Positions 18,337-28,738 of a DNA stretch of 51,413 nucleotides are shown here, piece by piece. Under the pieces are notes generated by a model. It was not told the DNA's origin. It saw nothing but the letters and a program-made list of their open reading frames with translations, and made no database searches. The translations under genes and the position numbers were made by a program. Position 1 is the stretch's first letter, and every line of letters begins with the position of its first letter. The DNA is taken from assembly GCA_022579005.1 (NCBI GenBank), contig MU401695.1, positions 1 to 51,413 of the forward strand. Direction: 5' to 3'. The DNA is from Poronia punctata. Its lineage: Eukaryota > Ascomycota > Sordariomycetes > Xylariales > Xylariaceae.

Positions 18337-21300
18337 CGTCTAATCCCCTGTGAGAAACGCAACTTTCGCTTACGCAAAGTTGTAGGTATGTCGTGGTGAA
18401 CCCGCCTCCCTCAATGCCCGGTCAGATAACTTGCTCGGCCTGTAGCATCCCAAGGCAGAAATGGGTCCTTGTGCTGATGTAACGTCAAGGTGGGTAGAAG
18501 GAACGGCTGGCGACAGCAGGCAAGACAGTAGCCCGAGGGGTCAGTTCGACGGATTCCTATGAGGAGGAAAAACTGATCAAGGCTGGGAAAGTGATGAGAG
18601 GAAACGCAGTTACTGTATACTGGTGAGACAGGATGTCCTCGTCACCATTCCTAGACTTTCTACACACGTGCTAGAGATGGGCAGAATGTACTACGGCTAG
18701 CCCTAGGTATTTATCAGGAGGTGGATAGCTGAAGTACCTAGCCCGAGCTAAGACGACAGGAAGAGTGGGCCTAGCTTGATGCGTGTGGTCTAGGCGGTGA
18801 CATCCGCATACACGTACTACTACTCGTACACGTACACGTAGAACAATCAAGTTCCGTCGGTAAAAGGGAACATGGGAGAAAACTGTCACAGTCTCACATT
18901 AAATTGGCCAATCCTAACTACATCGTCGTTGAAACTTGTTGTATTCGTACTGAGCAAAGATCAAGGGCTGTTTACATCTAAAATTTGATTATCATCGTGT
19001 CTGTTTTATTATGTCTTGATCCTTGCGACAAGGGTTAGTTTTACTAAGGTTAGCTAGGTACATTAACATAATTACACATACATGATGTCAGCAATTAAAA
19101 CGGTCGCGACACTACGTATTTACATAACATAGACTTACACGTACTCGTATGTGTGTAATTCAACCTGGTTGCATAGATGATAGAGCTGGCTTGATATCAA
19201 ATTGGATAGCTGGTATTAGGAGAAATGAGGCAGAAGGAAAAGAGGTTAAGAAAGGCTTCTTTACAACAGAGTAGGGTGTACGTACTCCTCGTACGCGCCT
19301 ACGATTTATGTAGGTTTCACGTGTATGTGCGATTTGCTGGGCGGTTCGTGGCAGCAAGGAATAGCATAAGGATCTAGTCTATTTTGCACCTGGCGTGATT
19401 TATAGCGCTGGGCGGTGTGGAATGGTGCGGCGACTAGGGGATGCGTTCCGGGGCACTGGGTAACCAATCCTGCCACGATCCCGGGACCGGGAGATGGTTG
19501 GGTAAACCGCTGGGGACCAGGGAAGTTCGACTGTTGTGTTGAAGTTGACCAGGTACGCCAGGTTTAATAAGCACCCAAACCGCAAAGTTTCTGACATCTA
19601 CAGTTTGCGCAGGATGCCCAGCGACTCATTCAATACGGCTCTTACCACGGAGAGGACTGTAGTCAAACACTTTTGACCCCCGAGTCAAGTTACGCTTGTG
19701 AGAGCGTGTATGAAAAGCCCCGAAGCTGTGATGCTCGACAGTTTTGGAACGCTCTTGGCATGCCCAGGTTAGAGAGACCAACATATTTGGGGAGAGATGT
19801 GAATTTGAGACGGCTTTTATCCCTCTAGACACAGAAGAACTACTCGACAAATGCAGTTAAGCTGTAAGCATTTAAATGGAACTTTGGCCACGCCTCATTC
19901 CTATTAGCTGCGCTTATTCTTAGACTCGCGAGGAGCTACGGTTTTCGAACAGCTGAAGCCTTCGTGCTTGGCAGGTAAATGCTGAAGAAGGTTTCTCGTG
20001 GCAAGAGAACGCCCAAGGTACTCGTACAAAATACCCATCGGACTGCTGGCCAGATGCAATGTTATCTATCCCTATGTAATCAATATATGCACTTATGTCA
20101 TCGAGGCGGTCAGGTTGCGAGGATCGGGCTGGCTGATCCCATTGGCGGGCACGTTTAGCTCAGCTCCTGATGCTGCGAAACAAAGTTCGGCGCCGACAGA
20201 CGGGCATGATTCGTTAAAATCGAGTCGTTATCTCAGCTCGAAACAGCTTCGGTCTGCAGATGCGTGTGCAGATCGCAGCTTGCCGCACACGGTGTCGTCT
20301 TTGGGGTTATATCAACGACCCGTCTCCCGTCATATATCTTCCGTTTTCGGTTCAGTCGACAGAGGCTTGATACTTGGTAGTATGGCCGCTGGGTATGGCC
20401 GCCACTACCGGAACCGATGCCGTCTCCGGAGCCGACGATCGGGCTTGTTTTATCAAACTCCTGAGCCGAGAATACCTAGTGAGCCTGGACGCGCGATCCC
20501 GTTACCCTCCCTCGCAGTGACGCCGGAAACTACGGAGTGGCCCGAGGATGTGTCGATTTTGTTTACCCACTCGCCGACGACTAACAACAAGATCCTGCCC
20601 AATTAATTTCACGATTGGTCCCCCACGATAGACCAAGGAAAACCCTGATGTTTCAAGGTGGTCTGCACAGGTGCGTATTGGTAACTATTTCTATTTACGC
20701 CCATGAAAGTCCCGTTTTATCTGTCTGAGTACCTGTGACATGTGTTGTATACCTACCTCTCTTTTCTATCCCGCGAGGTCGGGATCATGTTTGGCCGGGT
20801 ATGAGCGTTCAAGTGCACGAGTAGGCGCTGGTGGGATATATTTTTGTAGGGCTCACGATGTCGTCACGTATTGTGCGACATTAGAAGCATATGATAACCT
20901 CGCGGGCAGATAAATACATGCGCGCTCCTTTATCTTCTACCCATTTCTAGTTCTTGTTTTGAGCTCCGTTATGTGTACATTTACATTGCATGGGAATATT
21001 CGTTCGTGCAGCTCCTCGACTAATACCTGTATTATACCTACCTACATTTTATATGACACAGCAATAAGCGAGATACATACAGTACATTGCAAGGAACCTC
21101 GTCGAGTCGTCACATTTTTCGACAGTCAACCAAGTACCTGCGGTCTCTACCATGCAAAGATAATTACTTAAATTAGGTATCCTGCATAGGAACTTGATTT
21201 ATCTGGGGGCTTTCAAAAACCACACTTTAGAGGAAAACTCCAAGATCATTGGCAATTTTAGATGGGTACGGGTACGTGTACATGTACACCCTGGTTGGCG

Positions 21301-21490
21301 GGGCACGACAGGTGGGAACGCGGGGAGGTCCTGGGCAGCCTTCAGGCCCTTCCCACTTCCTACCCGTCATTCTTTAACCTAGCGCCGGCGACGGGGACTG
21401 CGTGTTTAGACATCCTTCCCTAGAGAAAGCCTTTCTGATTTCTAAAATTTGCACGTTTCTTCCTCTTATAAAGCTCTATAACACGAAAGG
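18337..21490. other. 3.1 kb interval without a confident gene
   Basis: The longest open frame is 19998-20606 (plus, 202 codons, GTG start). It is Ser/Arg-rich with no domain, and its first good in-frame ATG is at 20382, leaving 75 codons; I treat it as doubtful. An imperfect hairpin (CAACTTT...AAAGTTG, 18360-18382) lies just upstream of the methyltransferase start. TACTCGTA-type motifs occur near 18821, 19141 and 20018. The rest reads as non-coding. Confidence 0.5.
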
Positions 21491-22701
21491 ATGCAGTCCG
21501 GCATATTAGGTAAAGGCCCCTCCGACCCCGCCAGATTCTATACAGGGGAAGAATGAATCCCAATACCCCTGATTTAAATGAGGGCGCCTGGTCATCGAAA
21601 CGCATAATGCACGGTACTATGATTAATATATGATAATCACTTCTAGCTTCGGAGGAGCTCGTCTCTAAGTTCGGCCAACTTCTCTCCGACGACTCCCAGT
21701 TCGGCCTCCTCGTTACCATCTCCTCCGAATCTCTCACACCTCTAGCGACACTATCTCGCTCCTCGTCGGATTTCAACGGCAACCTCGACCAACTGAAACC
21801 ATACCTGAAGCCCGACGAGCCTATCTATGCGTTGCTACGGCGTTACGACACGGTCCCGCACCTGGTGGCCGTCACCTATGTGCCCGACACCGCCAAGGTG
21901 CGGCAGAAGATGCTGTTTGCCTCGACGCGGTTAACACTAGTGCGCGAGCTCGGATCGGAGCACTTCCGCGAGACCATATTCGCCACCACGGCTCAGGAAC
22001 TGACCCCGGGTGGATTCGAAAAACATGACGCCCACGCAAAGCAAGATGCGCCCTTGACGGAAGAGGAACGCTCTCTAGGCGAGGTGAAACGAGCCGAGGC
22101 CGAAGCGGGCAGCGGTACCGGCGTGCGCGACATTCACCTAAGTTCGAACATGAGCATGCCTGTCCAGAACGACGCGGTAGAAGCGCTACGTCAGCTGGGT
22201 CAAGGTGGAGGACGTGTTATAGTTATGCTGGTCAGTCTCATCCCTCTTGCCAATTCTAACAATACCTGTGGATGTTGACTAACGATGCCTGCTACACGGC
22301 AGAAAATCAACTCGCAAAGCGAAGTCGTCGAGCTTGTACCGGACTCATCAAAGCCGACATCTATTAGCGAAGCCGTAAAGGCCATATCGACCTCTGAGCC
22401 CAGATTCACCTTCTTTCGGTACCGCCCGTCGCGTCCGGATAGCGAAGACAAAGACGTTCTGCTCTTCTTTTACACAAATCCAGCGACCGGCGGGACCAAG
22501 GCCGTCAAGGACCGCATGATATACCCTCTACAAAAGCGCGCTATACTAGTCATGGCCGAGAAAGAAGGCGGGTGCGCAATAGAGAAGAAGTTTGAAGTCG
22601 AAGACCCCAGCGAGATCACCGAGGAGACTGTCCTGGACGAACTATTCCCCAAAGTCGAGACAAAGACAGCATTCAGACGGCCCAAGAGGCCCGGTCGGTA
22701 A
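21491..22701 (+). CDS. twf1: twinfilin (actin monomer-binding, two ADF-H domains)
   Basis: Three exons: 21491-21509, 21647-22230, 22303-22701; 333 residues, the normal twinfilin size. The 19-nt first exon encodes MQSGIL and splices to ASEELVSKFGQLL, as in fungal twinfilins. The first ADF homology domain spans about residues 1-140 (LKPDEPIYALLR, LVAVTYVPDTAKVRQKMLFA, FATTAQELT). After a charged linker the second domain (about 175-320) contains RFTFFRYRPSRP, DVLLFFYTNPA, KDRMIYPLQKRAILVMAEKEG and EVEDPSEITEETVLDELFP. The protein ends in a basic tail (RPKRPGR). Twinfilin sequesters ADP-actin monomers and regulates filament ends in the cytoplasm. The gene is tail to tail with the carrier gene, 279 bp apart. 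Confidence 0.95.
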
Positions 22702-22980
22702 ACGTATAGATAGATAGGGACATCGGCTTGTCTTGGAGATTTCTGTCGCGGCGAGCGAGCAACAACATGGTTGTGGGTCTAGATCAAAATAACGACTTTT
22801 TTGCTCCCATAGTACTATGCTCCTTCTTGCGATTCTATATACACCTGCACCAAATGCTACAAAGCTGCACCGGTCAATATTATACGGAAAATAAATATAT
22901 GCAAGATGGCCTCCAACACCCCACTCCCCACCAACCAGCCTCTTAAATTAGACATGGCCTCCCTATTATTCGTCACGTTA

Positions 22981-24247
22981 TCATTCTTCGTACTTGCTTC
23001 CTGTCAGCACGGACGGGCCGCTCTTCTCTAAATAATCTTTCAGATACTCGTAGACGGTAAAGGTGACGGCCTGGCCAGGGGCCACACGCATAACTCGAGG
23101 TGTGATGCCCTTATAGAAAGCGTGGAAACCTTCTTGCCTGTACAACGAGGATGGGAGTCAGAAACATCATTGGCCAGTTACCCATAACTGGAGGTGTAAG
23201 ACTGGAGAAACACGCATTGTGGGGACTTACTTGAACATGTCAGCAGCAATTAGGCTAATCCTCTTCAGTGCACTGACGCCCGGTTCGGCTGGTGCTTTCT
23301 GTAATCTCGTCTTAATAGTATCGATTGGGGCGTTACTCAACGGGCCCATGGCGCCGCTTACGAGACCGATGAGTGTAGTCTGCCAGCTAGGAATATTGGC
23401 TCCCTCGGGTTGCCTCTTCAACAGGATCTCCTTGAAGTATGTATACGCGGTGAAGTTGACGGCCTGGTTAGAGCCCTGTCGGAGCGCAGTAAGACTGACG
23501 CCACGATACAAGGCGCCGGCACCCTCCTCCTTGACAACGGTGTAAAGGGCGTGGGCGGCGTTTCGGTACTTGGGAACGTCGAGCGGGTCGGCCATGCTGT
23601 GATGTTGCGCCTGCAGGCGGATCTTGATGACCTCCATGGGTGTAACAACGGCCACAGCCTCGGTCACACCGGCTGCGAGACCGGCCACGAACGTAGAAGA
23701 TCCCGATACCGTGTTCGTCTCCTTGTTTGCCAGCATCTGCTTGTACGCCTCGAACGACGTAAAGCGGATTGCCATCTTCGGCACGATTCCGGTTAGCACC
23801 GCTCCCAGACCCTTGTACAGGCCGAGCGGGGTCTCGCGGCGCACGATCTCGGCGCCAGTCTTGATAAACCCGCGCTTAGGCGCGCCTGGCTGTCGCGCGC
23901 GGCGCGAGAGCTGCATGCGCACTTTTATCGTGTCTGTTGCGCTGCGAGTCAGTTACCGGATAAAATTGGGTAGAAGAAAAGTTCCTGGGATAGCGGGATA
24001 GGTTCCGCTTTTCGGATGAAAATGGCATTGAACTGAATAGGAACACCACATACCGAGAGGATGGCATACGAGAGCCTCCATCATACCCGCTCCACCACCA
24101 GCTGTGAGTTCACCTCATATTAGCGAATAATCCGCGACGTCAGGCTAGTATCGCTACTCTCCAGCTTAGAATGAGCCACATACCGATCAAGTTCGTCGCC
24201 GCGGACGGCGCCGACTTGCCATCCTTACCACCGACTTTGGTCGCCAT
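22981..24247 (-). CDS. sfc1: mitochondrial succinate-fumarate carrier
   Basis: Four exons: 24247-24184, 24101-24054, 23933-23231, 23137-22981; 323 residues, typical for a mitochondrial carrier. Three repeats carry the signatures HPLDTIKVR, TPMEVIKIR and APIDTIKTR. The stretches GFIKTGAEIVRRETPLGLYK, VPKMAIRF and RVMRVAPGQAVTFTVYEYL closely match yeast Sfc1/Acr1 and Aspergillus AcuL, so the substrate call is good. It exchanges cytosolic succinate from the glyoxylate cycle for mitochondrial fumarate and is needed for growth on acetate or fatty acids. A CCTCGG hexamer lies about 205 bp upstream of the ATG. All introns are canonical GT-AG. Confidence 0.95.
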
Positions 24248-25363
24248 CGTTCGCGCCTCTTATTCCTGTTCTATCTCGAAGAGGAGTCAAGCCTGGCCGT
24301 GAAACGATGTTATAACACTGTCGCCTTCGCGTTCTCAGAAATGCTTTCCTTCCCTTCCTCGATAAATGTCCAAATTTAGGAGCTCGGGGGGCCGTCGTGC
24401 GGAGAGGGGTATCGAACGTCGATGTGATCCTGTATGCTGATAGCAATGTAGCCTCGGCTAGTTGGCTTTCTGGATATGTGTGGAAGTTGTCGGGTGGTGG
24501 AATAGACGACAGTGAGTATATCGGACGAGCAATGGATATCTGGAGGCAATAGATGAAGTTGAGGAAGTAGAGGGGAGAGAGAAGAAAGCGAAGAGGGAGG
24601 TATGAGAGATACAAGTCCCTGGATTTCGAGCTATCTACATATGCCAATCATCATCCCGATCAGCGGCTAAAGCAAGCTGGGGAATTTCATGTGCTGTATA
24701 TACATTACAACACGCATTGACCAAAGGGGGAAGGCTCGAGATGTCTAGTCCGGTCTTCTGTATGACTCCAGACTAGGACCCATCTCCGGCTCACACATAC
24801 AATGGGCTTTTCACTCCACGTGCCGAGAAATACTCGACTCGACTTCTGCAAGGGGACCGAACCGACCAAGCGTGAATGTAGCTGTACTAGTGGTCCACTG
24901 GTCCCGCGGCTTCACACAGGTGGAGAACAAGGCCGGCAACAAGCTTGACCAAGAAGGACGGGCAGGACATAAAACCGCTCAGGTTTTCTCTGGGCCTTGT
25001 AGGTAGTCAAGATTAGCGTGTCAAAGTAAATAAACCGGAGGGGTAGTGACAATCTTACAAGTATACGTACATGAGTAGGTATATGTCCTTATAAGCTTAC
25101 TTCCCTAGTCCACGTGAAACTTAAACATAGGTCGCACCTACTTGTTGCCATTGAGGGGAGCGGCGATGATATCAGATTCCACATGTACAGCATAGTAACT
25201 CGGATGATAATAACTACCTACATAATGTAAGTGGACCGGCGGGCCTAAAAAACACAGATACGATCATTATACACAAATCCCTGCCGCTTTAGGGCCTGGG
25301 CCTTTCGTCACGGCCTCAAAGTTATGGTGGGCGAGGTTTAATGATCGAGCTACGTAAGCATAA
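24248..25363. other. promoter side of the carrier gene, then transposon flank
   Basis: No second gene is evident. The first 200-400 bp are the probable promoter and 5' UTR of the succinate-fumarate carrier; a read-through frame at 24225-24647 is not credible as protein. From about 24990 the sequence becomes AT-richer toward the transposon boundary at 25364. Confidence 0.55.
24452..24457 (+). promoter_or_regulatory. CCTCGG element upstream of the carrier
   Basis: CCTCGG is the core bound by the FarA/FarB (CTF1) fatty-acid regulators of filamentous ascomycetes. This copy lies about 205 bp upstream of the carrier ATG (24247). The hexamer is short enough to occur by chance; the matched copy upstream of the enoyl-CoA hydratase strengthens the case slightly. 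Confidence 0.35.
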
Positions 25364-28300
25364 GAGCCAGTTCGGTGGCCAAAAAGTTCCGAGGGCCACG
25401 GTGACTTTAATACATTGGTGTCTACTTTTTCTAGCTAAATATAGCCAAAGCGCGACGCTAGTTAATTGAGGTATTAGAGAGTATAGGACATCCTGCGCTT
25501 GCCTATTTTAGCTAGTATTATGCACGCTTTGGCCTGCTACCAACCTTTGGAAGATTATGTTTTATGCCTTTTTGCAGGCAATCCCTTATGTTTTTAGTAG
25601 CTATAGCATTATAGATAGATATGCTTTAGGCACTACTGCTGCAGCAGCAATTACTTTATATAATAGCTTTGAACTACTTATTTAAAACACCTAAAACACC
25701 GTTTTTAATGTTATCGAAAATAGCAGCGCTAGTAATAGCGACGAAAGCCTTGGCTTATTAACTACTACGGCTAGCACTCCGAAGACACTGCGTTAGTTAA
25801 AATGTATAGCAAGTTGTCGTTATAACGCTTACGTTTATAGGCATTTAGCACTGCTAACTTAAAACAAAGCCTCGAAATCTAGTTAATATAACTAGCTACT
25901 TACCTTAAACCTACGTTTGCAATAAATCTGTGCTTAAATAGATAGCTTTACTCCTGCACTTTAAAAAGGCTTATAGTTAAGCTAATAAAGCTACTGTCAT
26001 GTTTATTTTAGCCCTTTGCTATGCTAAACGCAAAAGTATTCTAACTGCTTAACGGCTTAACGTTAGCAATAAGCAAAGCTGCAAGGTTATTTAGGACTTT
26101 GTAAGGAATATTTTTTGCAATTGCGGCCTATATGCCCTTGTACCGGGCCTTTTTAATAGCGTTCTTGATACTAAATACGCGGCTAAACGCATTATATTTA
26201 ACGCTTATCAAAGGCTTTTTAGTGCAAAATATTTAGGCACTAGGTTTAATATAGATTAAGATAGCAGATTTACTGCACCCGAGGCCCTTTAAAAGCGCTA
26301 TTTTAATATAAAAGGTAATAAAAACAATAGTTAGCTTTGCTTAAAAGGCATGCTGTTATAGGCTTAATATAAGGAAGCCTATTTAGACAATGTAGCTACT
26401 GGTGAATTAGCTATAATAGTGCATAAGGCTTACTAGGCTACAATAACTACTTATACACCTACTATCTAAGAAATTAAACGCAAAGCTAAAATCCTATGGC
26501 CTGTGAGGCCTTAACTGCCGGTTACGCTGCGTCCTTAATTTAAAACACTGTCCTTTGCAACCCCGACACTAAACAAACCGAAAGCCACTAAACGCTGCAA
26601 AGAAAACGCTCTATTTATGTCTAAAGAGAAGTACAAAACGCTTAGCCGGCTTAAAGCCCTTACAACCTTGCTATATAGCATAGCAAGCCTTTACTTGCAA
26701 AAGCAACAGGCCTTAAATGCTATAGTAGAAATAGAATTAGAAAAGCACGTTATAGCAAACATTAATGCCTCTTAGAAAGATGCTGTTTTAGTAGCACAGG
26801 CACTACGTTTATATTGTAACAAGGACTTAGAAGGGCTACGCAAGTAGTGTTATAAGTTAGAAAAAGCATAGATAATATAGTAGTTACTAAAGCTATAAAA
26901 CAAGTGCTAAGTTTAACTTTTTAATGTGTTTAAAACTCTTATGCTTAACATTTTTGCACCTATTTTGTATATAAAAATGTTAACATAAAGACCGACCTAC
27001 TTTTGCAAAATCTGATTTTTTTAAAAAGCCAGCGAGCATGCTATATTTCCTATTATTTTAACACCTTATAGCAGCCTGCTAGTGCGTTGGCAATAGTCTA
27101 GCTACATATCTTGTGCTATTTGGTCTTAAAAGCGGTCTATTTTCTCTTTTAAAGTGTTATTTCAAGGCCTTGCAAATAAATTGCCATCTGCAGCTCTTTG
27201 CGGCCTAGGAAGGTCAAAGGTTAAGGTTGCAGCCCTCTTATAAAGCCATTTGCCGCTTTTTAACGTTACATCGAACACTATATCCGGGCTAGATTCCTAG
27301 TTATCGTTTTGTTTGTTTAGCAGAGGCTTGTAATGCACGGAAGCAATAAAGTTATAAAGTGCTATAACTGCGTATATAATGTTAGTTTGCTTTTTAAGGC
27401 TGTATTTAAGTGCAAAGGAGCAGATAATTTTAAAGCGCTTTTTTAGGATCTTAAAGACCTTTTTAATGCTAATTTGCAAAAAAGAATGCTAAAGATTAAA
27501 AAGCTCTTTTTTTAAATTAAGGCGTTCTTTTATAGCACCCTATTTTTTAAAATAGTAACGTACTTTGAAATATAGGCATAAATAGCCTCTTTTTTAATTA
27601 AATCTTATATTTGCTAAATAATATTTCCTTTTAGGTGCTATAAGACCTCCTTTTAATTTAGCAATTTTAATAGCTTTTGCATTATGTATTAAACCTTTAA
27701 GCCTTTTAAGAGCGTATGCAAATGTGTAATTTAGATTTATTACTGCTAACACGTTTAACGCTATATATTCTTTTTAATACTAATACACCCTTTGTTAGCA
27801 AGCTAGCATATAAGCATGTATTAAAGTGCTGTTAATAAAGCCTATATAGTCTTTAAAATATAAATATATTTTAAGGTTTTTTATAATCTTGTTTGCTATG
27901 GTGTTAATCTTTATAAGGCGTACAAAATAGTTAAAAAGCAAGGGCATTACTGCTAACACATTATTAAAAACCTTGTAAATAGTTAAAGTTAAGTGATTTT
28001 AAATAAGGCCTGCTTGCTATTAAGTACTGTTTTGCCTACAAATCTATAGAAAAATTATTAAGTATTAGCAAATGCTAATATATTTTATAGATTAAAAACT
28101 TGTATTCTTTTTAATTTAAATAACTAATGTATTAAAAGTAGGCTTATTTATATGCAAACTTAACTAAAATACAGTGCTATAAGTATTTTTTAGCAAGTGT
28201 TTTATTATAGCCTCGCTTGCTAAAGGATTAAAGTTTATTGCAAGGTTATTTCTAGCAATGTTTGCTTTTATTCTAGACCTCTAAATAGTAGCATTTATCT

Positions 28301-28735
28301 TAGTAATAAACCTGCTAATAAGGTTACTAGTAGCTGTAATAGCCTTACCTAATACAGCCTCTATTTTAGGGTTATCTATGCTAAGAGATGTTGTTAAAAA
28401 AATAGGTATTTTAGGTAGATTTTAACGCAAAAGAAAAGGGCCCTAAGAACTTTTTACCTCTTATAAGTAAAAAGTTCCTAAGGCTATTTTCTCTATATTT
28501 TATAGCAACCTAGGCTATTTCTAGTTAATTTGACGGCTAAAAATAGTAACGCGTGCTAAGGGTACAAAGGGTATAGTTAAAAATTTGCTAGTCTACTTTT
28601 CGACAATGTACTGTAGATTTTGGCGTTTTTACTATACTAAATTAAGGAAAGCGCACATCCTAGCGTCTTGGGCAGTACATGGTCCTACAAAATAAAAAAG
28701 TTCCGAGGGCATTTTGGGTGTTGCCGAACTGGCTC
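25364..28735. mobile_element. RIP-mutated PIF-Harbinger DNA transposon
   Basis: A 3372-bp element bounded by terminal inverted repeats: GAGCCAGTTCGG at the left end and its exact complement at the right end. The 3-bp TAA at 25361-25363 and at 28736-28738 is the TWA-type target duplication expected of PIF-Harbinger. Both ends also carry AAAAAGTTCCGAGGGC in the same orientation (about 25383 and 28695). The interior is AT-rich, full of TA dinucleotides and stops, as produced by RIP. The right half encodes a degenerate DDE transposase on the minus strand. The left half has a second degenerate reading on the plus strand (about 26540-26880: LFMSKEKYKTLSRLKALTTL and beyond), possibly the accessory protein of the element. 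Confidence 0.88.
27297..27572 (-). pseudogene. DDE_Tnp_4 (HARBI1-like) transposase fragment
   Basis: Read on the minus strand from 27572, the frame gives YFKVRYYFKK, a stop, then LNLKKELFNL, a stop, HSFLQISIKKVFKILKKRF and later KQTNIIYAVIALYNFIASVHY. This is the C-terminal block of PIF/HARBI1 nucleases: KELFNLRH..LRN.IERVFG.LK.RF, then ..IIYA..ALHNFI. Stops fall where Arg or Trp codons are expected, and Glu/Arg/Gly positions are replaced by Lys or aromatic residues, as G:C-to-A:T change would do. The catalytic Glu of the IERVFG motif appears lost (read as IKKVFK). The gene is dead. Confidence 0.85.
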
Positions 28736-28738
28736 TAA

